The notes beneath the pieces were generated by a model, which was given only the letters and a program-made list of their open reading frames with translations, was not told where the DNA came from and did no database searches. Below are positions 6,256 to 10,950 of a stretch of 10,950 nucleotides of DNA, in pieces. This DNA comes from Candidatus Aenigmatarchaeota archaeon (GTDB lineage: Archaea; Aenigmatarchaeota; Aenigmatarchaeia; GW2011-AR5; WALA01), in the NCBI GenBank assembly GCA_015523085.1, contig WALA01000033.1, positions 1 through 10,950 of the forward strand. Reading direction: 5' to 3'. The translations under genes were made by a program, and so were the position numbers. The first letter of the stretch is position 1; the number at the start of each line of letters is the position of its first letter.

Positions 6256-6425
6256 GCGGGCGTGACAGAACGGCCATGTGACCGGCTGCAGAGAAACCCT
6301 TTCTTAGAAAGAAAGGGTTTCATCGGAAAGAACAGCCACCCGATCTCTTGGAGAGAAAGGGTTTCGAAGAAGAGCAAAAACGTCGCAGATACCGGTATAA
6401 CCCGGTTCGACTCCGGGCGCCCGCT
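6256..6425 (+). tRNA. tRNA-Cys(GCA) with a 99-nt intron
   Basis: Acceptor arms GCGGGCG (6256-6262) and CGCCCGC (6418-6424) pair perfectly, with discriminator U at 6425 as expected for cysteine. The D arm is ACA-GAACGGCCA-TGT (6265-6279), the anticodon stem ACCGG (6281-6285)/CCGGT (6392-6396), the loop CTGCAGA with anticodon GCA, the variable loop ATAA and the T arm CCCGG-TTCGACT-CCGGG. Removing 6292-6390 leaves a 71-nt tRNA. TTAATAAAT at 6222-6230, overlapping the galT stop, is a likely TATA box. No CCA is encoded. Confidence 0.94.
6292..6390 (+). other. tRNA-Cys intron at 37/38 with a strong internal hairpin
   Basis: The BHB is textbook. The outer helix is the 5-bp anticodon stem; the central helix is CTGC (6286-6289) with GCAG (6385-6388). 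The 5' bulge is AGA (6290-6292), cut AG|A; the 3' bulge is ATA (6389-6391), cut AT|A. Inside, 6293-6305 and 6309-6321 form a perfect 13-bp hairpin with a 3-base loop. GAAAGGGTTTC occurs twice (6311-6321 and 6355-6365), so the 5' arm can pair with either copy. A second small stem is ATCGG (6322-6326)/CCGAT (6340-6344). I see no C/D or H/ACA box. Confidence 0.9.
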
Positions 6426-6434
6426 TCAAATTGC

Positions 6435-6475
6435 TTTTAAAGTTAACTGACAATAATATCAGAAAAAGCAGTGAT
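6435..6475 (+). promoter_or_regulatory. TATA box and ribosome-binding site of the phosphoribosyltransferase gene
   Basis: TTTTAAA at 6435-6441 predicts transcription from about 6464. GTGAT at 6471-6475, four bases before ATG 6480, matches the archaeal anti-Shine-Dalgarno sequence. This favours ATG 6480 over the in-frame GTG at 6471, which is the first codon of that same motif. Confidence 0.55.
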
Positions 6476-6479
6476 TTCA

Positions 6480-6989
6480 ATGAAACGGTACATTGGAGCA
6501 AGAGAATATATGAACATGCTCGGAAAGCTTTCGAAGAAAATAGAATCCGAGTACAAACCAGATGCCGTTCTCGGCATACTTCGGGGCGGAAAGTACCCGG
6601 CCATGTTTGTTTCTAAATATTTCGGCGTTCCGGAATTTGACATACGTGTGTCGTCGTACAGCGGAATGAAGCAGGGCAGCATCGTGGTCCATGGCAAGAT
6701 ACCAGACGAGATAAAGAAATACAGAAACGTCATTGTCATCGACGATTTGGTCGACAGCGGAAGAACCATAAAGGAGGTGAAAAACCTTCTCGAAAAGTAT
6801 CCGAGCGTGAATTTCAAGGTTGCCACGATTTTCATGAAACCAACAACGTCCGAAAGGCCAGACTTTTACGTTGAAGTCGATAGCAAGTGGATAGTATTTC
6901 CATACGAAGTTTCTTTTATCGGGGCGCTTTTCAAATTTTACTTCACCATGAATGAGGATAAATACATAGACAAATTCAAAAAACAATAA
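6480..6989 (+). CDS. Type I phosphoribosyltransferase, purine-salvage (Gpt-like)
   Basis: The enzyme would transfer a base onto PRPP. The 169-residue product has the PRPP-binding signature VIVIDDLVDSGRT at 84-96 and the PPi-loop region LGILRGGKYPA at 31-41. A C-terminal SKWIVFPYE (135-143) resembles the K-W-I-V/I-F-P-W-E segment of archaeal xanthine/guanine/hypoxanthine phosphoribosyltransferases, where an aromatic residue stacks on the purine. The base specificity cannot be read from this, so I give no gene symbol. Length is typical for the single-domain family. It stands alone between two tRNA genes, with its own TATA box and ribosome-binding site. The start at 6480 is preferred; 6471 (GTG) would add three residues. 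Confidence 0.9.
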   Translation: MKRYIGAREYMNMLGKLSKKIESEYKPDAVLGILRGGKYPAMFVSKYFGVPEFDIRVSSYSGMKQGSIVVHGKIPDEIKKYRNVIVIDDLVDSGRTIKEVKNLLEKYPSVNFKVATIFMKPTTSERPDFYVEVDSKWIVFPYEVSFIGALFKFYFTMNEDKYIDKFKKQ

Positions 6990-7000
6990 AAAGATAACCA

Positions 7001-7017
7001 CACAAAAATATTTTGTG
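7001..7017. repeat. Inverted repeat between phosphoribosyltransferase and tRNA-Thr
   Basis: CACAAAA-ATA-TTTTGTG is a perfect 7-bp inverted repeat with a 3-base spacer, 11 bases after the stop codon and 9 bases before the tRNA. It could be a termination hairpin, a protein-binding site or an AT-rich promoter element, although it is too close to the tRNA for a standard TATA box. Confidence 0.4.
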
Positions 7018-7025
7018 CATTTGAT

Positions 7026-7117
7026 GCCTCGGTAGCTCAGTTGGTAGAGTGGCTGCCTCGTAAGGAATTGGGTGTCGGGACAGCAGCAGGTCGAGGGTTC
7101 GAGTCCCTCCCGGGGCT
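7026..7117 (+). tRNA. tRNA-Thr(CGU) with a 19-nt intron
   Basis: The acceptor stem is GCCTCGG (7026-7032)/CCGGGGC (7110-7116), with one U-G pair and discriminator U at 7117, as in archaeal threonine tRNAs. The D arm is GCTC-AGTTGGTA-GAGT, the anticodon stem GCTGC (7052-7056)/GCAGC (7083-7087), the loop CTCGTAA with anticodon CGU and the T arm GAGGG-TTCGAGT-CCCTC. Removal of 7063-7081 leaves 73 nt. The tRNA ends one base before the stop of the convergent PfkB gene. No CCA is encoded. Confidence 0.95.
7063..7081 (+). other. tRNA-Thr intron (19 nt, position 37/38)
   Basis: BHB: outer helix is the anticodon stem, central helix CTCG (7057-7060) with CGGG (7076-7079), one U-G pair. The 5' bulge is TAA (7061-7063), cut TA|A; the 3' bulge is ACA (7080-7082), cut AC|A. 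The inner part is a 12-base loop with little pairing. It is the only one of the five introns without AG|A at the 5' cut. Confidence 0.87.
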
Positions 7118-7118
7118 T

Positions 7119-8084
7119 TCAAGCGTCAAGAATTCTTACCTTCGGCTTTTTCAATTTCAAGAACTTTTCGATTTCACTCTTCGTTGGTGTGCCTTCACGG
7201 GCCCCAACATACTTGCTCTGGACGTGAATTGCTCCTGCCGCGTAGGCGTATTTTATTATCTCCTCGGAGCTCATGTCATTCAGCACACCGTATATGAACC
7301 ACGCGGCGGATGTGTCTCCTGCTCCCGTTGTGTTCTTCACGTCTTGGACTCGAATTCCACTGACTCGGTAAATTCTCTTCCCGTCGAAATACGATATTCC
7401 ATCCGCTCCGTGCGTGACGAAGCATCTAATTCCGACCTTCTTCGCATTCTTTTCGAACTTGCCGAAGAGGAGCTCAAACTCGCCTTCATTCATTGCGCAA
7501 AATTTCGATTTCTTCACCATCTTCTTGACAGAGCTCTTGTGCTTGACTATCATCGTCCTACTGGGCGCGAAGAAGACATTTCCGTACCTGAAAACTTCCA
7601 TCGCAGAATCGACCGCCTTTCCTGTGAAGCTCGTTAAGTCGATGAGCTTTGCCGAAGAAATGAACTTTTTGTGCCTGGCAATTTCATTTTTTGTCAAGAG
7701 CGACGCTGCGCCGTGGTCGACTATCAGCGTCGTGTCCTTCGAGCGTTTTGATACGAGCACGAGCGTTCTGCCTATTTCAAGCCCACGACCTCTTATTATG
7801 TGACTGACGTCAACGTTCCTCTTCTTCAAATCCTCGATGGAGAAATCCGACAATCGGTCCGTCCCGACTTTGGTGAAGTAGCCCGTCTTCAGTCCGAGCT
7901 TTGAGAGATACGACACTGTGTTTCCCGACGAGCCACCCGCCCTTATGTAAATTTTTCCAGGCCTCTTCCTTCCAAGTGGGAACATTATGTAATTCTCAAC
8001 ACCGCGAGTTCCTGATTCGGTTATGTAGAATTTTGAGTCCGTGAATATGTCAACCGTCAAAGAGCCAATGCCTATAACATCCAT
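7119..8084 (-). CDS. PfkB-family (ribokinase-like) sugar or nucleoside kinase
   Basis: The 321-residue product has the ribokinase-fold hallmarks: IGIGSLTVDIF at 4-14, the glycine signature AGGSSGNTVSYLSKLGLKTG at 49-68, MNEGEFELL at 198-206 (the N-x-x-E Mg/Pi region) and NTTGAGDTSAAWF at 251-263 with the catalytic base Asp257. The usual D-T-x-G-A-G-D has Asn for the first Asp, a change outside the catalytic residue. About 65 residues follow GAGD, as in ordinary ATP-dependent PfkB enzymes. The substrate (ribose, fructose, nucleoside, adenosine or a sugar phosphate) cannot be assigned. The gene is divergent from the phosphohexomutase and likely leaderless: its ATG lies 24 bases from the shared TATA box. 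Confidence 0.9.
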   Translation of the reverse strand: MDVIGIGSLTVDIFTDSKFYITESGTRGVENYIMFPLGRKRPGKIYIRAGGSSGNTVSYLSKLGLKTGYFTKVGTDRLSDFSIEDLKKRNVDVSHIIRGRGLEIGRTLVLVSKRSKDTTLIVDHGAASLLTKNEIARHKKFISSAKLIDLTSFTGKAVDSAMEVFRYGNVFFAPSRTMIVKHKSSVKKMVKKSKFCAMNEGEFELLFGKFEKNAKKVGIRCFVTHGADGISYFDGKRIYRVSGIRVQDVKNTTGAGDTSAAWFIYGVLNDMSSEEIIKYAYAAGAIHVQSKYVGAREGTPTKSEIEKFLKLKKPKVRILDA

Positions 8085-8102
8085 AATTGGAATTGTATGC
8101 TA

Positions 8103-8112
8103 AATTTAAATT
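8103..8112. promoter_or_regulatory. Palindromic bidirectional TATA box
   Basis: AATTTAAATT is an exact palindrome centred at 8107.5. The minus-strand kinase ATG begins 23.5 bases to the left and the plus-strand mutase ATG at 8133 is 25.5 bases to the right, so one element has the right spacing to give a leaderless transcript in each direction. No Shine-Dalgarno-like sequence precedes either ATG, which agrees. Confidence 0.65.
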
Positions 8113-8132
8113 ATTTGAAAAGAACTTTCATC

Positions 8133-9500
8133 ATGGACAAACACATATTTATGGCCTATGACATACGCGGAATTTACCCAACGGAGCTCAATGAAGACGA
8201 CGCGTATAGAATAGGCCGCGCGTACGCTGACTTCTTCTTCTCGAGCAAATTGGTGAGGAAGAACATCTTTTCCGTCGGGCACGATATGCGCCTGTCGAGC
8301 GAACCTTTGAAAAAATCGCTGATATCAGGCATGCTCGATGGAGGCCTCAATGTTGTTGACATAGGGCTCGTTCCGACGCCTGTGCTTTACTTTTCCGTCG
8401 CCAACGGACTCGACGGCGGTGTTATGATAACCGCGTCCCACAACCCACCCGAGTGGAACGGATTCAAATTGCAAAAAAGCGGAGCGCTTCCTGTTTACAA
8501 TGGCGACGTCTCAAAGATAGGTGAGCTCGCGATGGGCGGATCGTTCAATGAGCGCGACCGCGGTGAGCTCACGAAGAAGGATTACGTTGAAGATTACGTG
8601 AACTACCTGTCGAATAAATTTGACCTTAATTTGTCCGTTGCGCTCGACATAGGAAACGGTGCTTTCGGAGAAATACCGAGGAGGGTTTTCGAGAACGTCG
8701 GGTGCTCCGTCGAGGCGATTTTCGAGCGCCCTGATGGAACGTTTCCAAACCATATCGCAGATCCGCACAAGATAGAAACGCTGGGCACGTTGAGAAAGGT
8801 CGTCTCTGAGCGCGGTCTTGACGTCGGATTTGCATTTGACGGTGACGGTGACCGTCTGGGCGTTGTGGACGAAAAGGGAAACGTCGTTCCAAGCGACCTC
8901 GTTCTAATGATGCTTGCAAGGGAGGCGTTGAAGCGCAAGAATGGAAACGTTGTCGTCGACGTCCGGTCGTCCATGGCGCTCATTGAAGACATCGTATCTC
9001 ACGGAGGCAATCCGATAATGTGGAAATGTGGCCACGCCTACATACTCGACAAGATCTTCGAGACGAACGCCGTCTTCGGCGGCGAGATAACCGGTCACAT
9101 GTACTTCCCGCTCGATTACTTTCCGTACGACGACGGCCTTTTCATGGCGCTTGAAGTGGCAAAAATAGTCGGTGATCTCAAGTCCCGTGGCGAAACGCTT
9201 TCCGAATACGTGAGCTCACTTCCCCGCTACATATCGAGCAAGGAGTACTCGTTTTCGTGCGACAACGACAAGAAGTTTGAAATCGTGAAGCGCATTTCCG
9301 AGGACGCCAAAAAACTCTACAAAGTCATCGACATAGATGGTGTCAGAATTGAGCTCGGTGATTCATGGGGAATAATACGCGCGTCAAACACGTCGCCGAA
9401 GATAAAGTGCAGATTTGAATCAAAAACGGAGCGCGGATTCGACGAGATTAAGAAAATAATTTTTGGATTTTTGAAAAAGTACGGTGTGGTGAATGAGTGA
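8133..9500 (+). CDS. Phosphomannomutase/phosphoglucomutase
   Basis: The enzyme is an alpha-D-phosphohexomutase that moves phosphate between C1 and C6 of glucose or mannose through a phosphoserine. All four signature loops are present in 455 residues: MITASHNPPEWNGFK at 98-112 with active-site Ser102, the Mg-binding DGDGD at 236-240, the sugar-specificity loop GGEITGH at 316-322 (usually GEMSGH; Glu and the final Gly-His are kept) and the phosphate-binding RASNTSP at 416-422. Length is standard. The Glu-containing specificity loop suits dual PMM/PGM use. I chose ATG 8133 (MDKHIFMAYDIRG) because the family starts just before YDIRG and the TATA box is 25 bases upstream. The in-frame ATG at 8097 would place the TATA box inside the gene. 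It overlaps the next gene by 8 bases, so the two are one operon. Confidence 0.94.
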   Translation: MDKHIFMAYDIRGIYPTELNEDDAYRIGRAYADFFFSSKLVRKNIFSVGHDMRLSSEPLKKSLISGMLDGGLNVVDIGLVPTPVLYFSVANGLDGGVMITASHNPPEWNGFKLQKSGALPVYNGDVSKIGELAMGGSFNERDRGELTKKDYVEDYVNYLSNKFDLNLSVALDIGNGAFGEIPRRVFENVGCSVEAIFERPDGTFPNHIADPHKIETLGTLRKVVSERGLDVGFAFDGDGDRLGVVDEKGNVVPSDLVLMMLAREALKRKNGNVVVDVRSSMALIEDIVSHGGNPIMWKCGHAYILDKIFETNAVFGGEITGHMYFPLDYFPYDDGLFMALEVAKIVGDLKSRGETLSEYVSSLPRYISSKEYSFSCDNDKKFEIVKRISEDAKKLYKVIDIDGVRIELGDSWGIIRASNTSPKIKCRFESKTERGFDEIKKIIFGFLKKYGVVNE

Positions 9501-10506
9501 ATTTTACGTCGGTGTCGACTCGACGATCGACAAGATAATTGAGTTCGACAACTTTGAGCAACTGAAATCGATTGGAAAGTATTGCAGGTTGGCGAAGAAG
9601 AAATTGAAGAGTGACAACGATTTTGCGCTTCGCATAAACGATCGTCTTGATCTCGATGGAGAACCTTACGTAGGCGGGAATGCTGCAATAGAATCTTCTA
9701 CGTTCAATTCGCTTGGGATGGACGTCGGCTTCGCTGGTGTTTACTCGGATGAAATTTTCAAAATCGACAGGAAGAAAACGAAAAATTTCATACCGACCAT
9801 ATCTGAAATTTCTAGAAAAACAAGCAGTGCCATATCGTACATTATACAAGTTCGCGGAGTACCGTCGCGATTCATTCTTGAGTACAAACCACCGAAAAGC
9901 TTTGACCTTGTGAAAAGGGTTTTGAAAAAAATCAGAATCAAGAAACCGAAATTTGTTTCCATTGTTGGATGGCACGCCATGAAATTTGACGATGAAATCA
10001 TAGAAATCATTAGAAGGATATCGGATTCTTCGATTGCATTCTCAGACCTCGTTCCTTTCAAACGGAGCGAACTGGACGTACTAAAATCAATACTCAATTT
10101 CAAAATAGTTTCGATGAACGAATCGGAGTACGCGATGGTTCGGAAGTTCATCGGCGATCGAAAAAAGATAATGAACAAATACGGCGTCAACATTCTTTTC
10201 ATACACACGCATTCGTACCAAAAAACTTACGTTAAGAACGAGAAGTGGAAAGATGCTGTGAGGCGAGCTCAGGAATTTTCCGTGGCCGCGGGAACGTATC
10301 GAGTAGAACGAATGTCGTATCCAACACAGAGATCGTTGAAAAGGATTTTGAGCACATCCGCGCCACGCTCGTCTTTTGGATCTAATTTCGTCAAAACGGA
10401 AACGATAAAGCCGCGCAGAGTGTTATCGACTGTCGGAGCGGGCGACGTAGCGTTTGCGTCATACATATTTCGCATTCTTAAGAGCGGGATTGAATTCCAG
10501 GATTGA
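9493..10506 (+). CDS. ADP-dependent glucokinase/phosphofructokinase-like kinase
   Basis: This is probably the archaeal kinase that uses ADP to phosphorylate glucose or fructose-6-P. Features in 337 residues are the N-terminal VGVDSTIDKII at 6-16 (compare G-x-N-T-N-x-D-A-I in the ADP family), VGGNAAIESSTFNSLGM at 60-76, VPSRFILEY at 123-131, MNESE at 208-212, FIHTHSY at 236-242 and LSTVGAGDVAFAS at 311-323 with the catalytic Asp318. Only 19 residues follow GAGD. In ADP-dependent kinases this motif is near the C-terminus, whereas PfkB enzymes carry about 50-65 more residues. It is shorter than classical ADP-GK/PFK (about 450), so either a compact relative or a divergent PfkB is possible. ATG lies within ATGAGTGA, overlapping the phosphohexomutase stop. 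The 3' end overlaps the convergent glycosidase gene by 48 bases. Confidence 0.75.
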   Translation: MSEFYVGVDSTIDKIIEFDNFEQLKSIGKYCRLAKKKLKSDNDFALRINDRLDLDGEPYVGGNAAIESSTFNSLGMDVGFAGVYSDEIFKIDRKKTKNFIPTISEISRKTSSAISYIIQVRGVPSRFILEYKPPKSFDLVKRVLKKIRIKKPKFVSIVGWHAMKFDDEIIEIIRRISDSSIAFSDLVPFKRSELDVLKSILNFKIVSMNESEYAMVRKFIGDRKKIMNKYGVNILFIHTHSYQKTYVKNEKWKDAVRRAQEFSVAAGTYRVERMSYPTQRSLKRILSTSAPRSSFGSNFVKTETIKPRRVLSTVGAGDVAFASYIFRILKSGIEFQD

Positions 10507-10950
10507 CCGGACTATCATCGCGGAGCCCCAAGCCTGAACCTTGCACCCAAGGACGTTTCCTCGATCGTCAAAGGTTTCCCCAACGCCCGGATAGCAAACT
10601 CTCTGCGTTCTCGCGAGCATTCTGAGATAATCATCACCGCGCTTTCCGTACATGTACTCCGCAATTGTCATCCACCCGGTCGTGAGGGACCATATCTGCC
10701 CCCGGTGGTAGTTTGAAAACGAGAATCTTGGGTCGCTCTTCGGAAGCGTGAGGACGCCGTACTTATCCGTGAGATTTTTCTCCACGAAATTTATTATCTC
10801 ATTTGGATGCGAGCTCAGTCCGAGTATAACGGGGACGAGCATGTTTGGCGTTGATGTCCTGTCTCCGAGAAAGTCGTCGTAGTACTCCCCGTTCCAGAAA
10901 AGGCGCTCGAAGTTTCTTTCCAACCTTTCGTAATCGACGGAGAACCCGAG
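10459..10950 (-). CDS. Glycogen-debranching-type glycosidase, C-terminal part (5' end cut by window)
   Basis: The frame is open from the window edge to the TGA at 10459-10461 (163 residues visible). An apparent TTG start at 10923 is only an internal codon, because sense sequence continues upstream. The protein resembles the C-terminal alpha/alpha-barrel of amylo-alpha-1,6-glucosidase/GDE-C (PF06202) and related six-hairpin glycosidases: LFWNGEYYDDFLGDRTSTPN, then a V-P-V-I-L-G-L segment, GVLTLPKSDPRFSFSNYHRG, GQIWSLTTGWMTIAEY and the closing CKVQAWGSAMIVRSILEF. It would hydrolyse alpha-1,6 branch points or related linkages of storage glucan. A GH63- or GH15-like enzyme is the main alternative. 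Its convergence on the ADP-dependent-kinase-like gene fits glucose release followed by phosphorylation. Confidence 0.8.
   Translation of the reverse strand, partial: LGFSVDYERLERNFERLFWNGEYYDDFLGDRTSTPNMLVPVILGLSSHPNEIINFVEKNLTDKYGVLTLPKSDPRFSFSNYHRGQIWSLTTGWMTIAEYMYGKRGDDYLRMLARTQRVCYPGVGETFDDRGNVLGCKVQAWGSAMIVRSILEFNPALKNAKYV

Noticed and set aside
7041..7637. Plus-strand ORF of 198 codons
   Set aside because: It begins inside tRNA-Thr and is antisense to the PfkB kinase; the protein has no recognisable features.
8097..8132. Upstream ATG extending the phosphohexomutase by 12 residues
   Set aside because: The extension contains the TATA box and adds residues not expected in the family; ATG 8133 has correct promoter spacing.
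10921..10923. TTG as start of the glycosidase gene
   Set aside because: The frame stays open to the window edge and the family domain clearly begins further upstream, so the gene is truncated by the window.
1..10950. CRISPR array, insertion sequence, rRNA or prophage genes
   Set aside because: No regular spaced repeats, transposase or integrase motifs, or rRNA segments were seen. The tRNAs show no flanking duplicated 3' ends that would mark an integrated element.

Overview
The window looks like archaeal chromosome. The evidence is a Pelota (Dom34) translation-rescue factor, tRNA genes without encoded CCA whose introns sit in bulge-helix-bulge (BHB) structures, AT-rich TATA boxes about 25 nt upstream of several start codons (leaderless or very short leaders), occasional Shine-Dalgarno sequences of the GGTG/GTGAT type, and a probable ADP-dependent sugar kinase. 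Introns at non-canonical tRNA positions, a compact phosphoglucose isomerase and very dense packing suggest a DPANN-type lineage, perhaps Micrarchaeota/ARMAN-like. That placement is inference.

Layout. Bases 1-1132 (minus strand) are the N-terminal 377 residues of a membrane-anchored, sequon-rich surface protein cut by the window edge. It is divergent from pelota (1195-2157, plus). An intergenic region with inverted repeats leads to an unrecognised Asn-rich/helical protein (2288-2965, plus). Next come tRNA-Leu(CAA), which I read as holding three introns (3015-3204), and intronless tRNA-Gly(CCC) (3214-3287). A minus-strand operon follows, transcribed from 5219 down to 3296: phosphoglucose isomerase, a 94-aa unknown protein and a four-helix Yip1-like membrane protein. 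Divergent from it is a GalT-type hexose-1-phosphate nucleotidylyltransferase (5296-6225), then tRNA-Cys(GCA) with a 99-nt intron, a purine-type phosphoribosyltransferase (6480-6989) and tRNA-Thr(CGU) with a 19-nt intron. A PfkB-family kinase (7119-8084, minus) shares a palindromic TATA box with a phosphomannomutase/phosphoglucomutase (8133-9500, plus), which overlaps an ADP-dependent-kinase-like gene (9493-10506). That gene overlaps tail-to-tail the 3' end of a glycogen-debranching-type glycosidase (10459-10950, minus, cut by the window edge).

How the genes fit together. Debranching enzyme (glucan to glucose), ADP-dependent glucokinase-like enzyme (glucose to glucose-6-P), phosphoglucomutase (G1P/G6P), phosphoglucose isomerase (G6P/F6P) and GalT (hexose-1-P to NDP-sugar) form a plausible sugar-phosphate module, spread over several transcription units, for glucan turnover, glycolysis entry and sugar-nucleotide supply for glycoconjugates.

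The most notable observations are the three-intron tRNA-Leu, five BHB introns of which four share the same 5' cut context AG|A, a tRNA-Cys intron with a duplicated pairing arm, and a roughly ten-fold excess of the palindrome GAGCTC (24 copies by eye) in all coding frames and outside genes.
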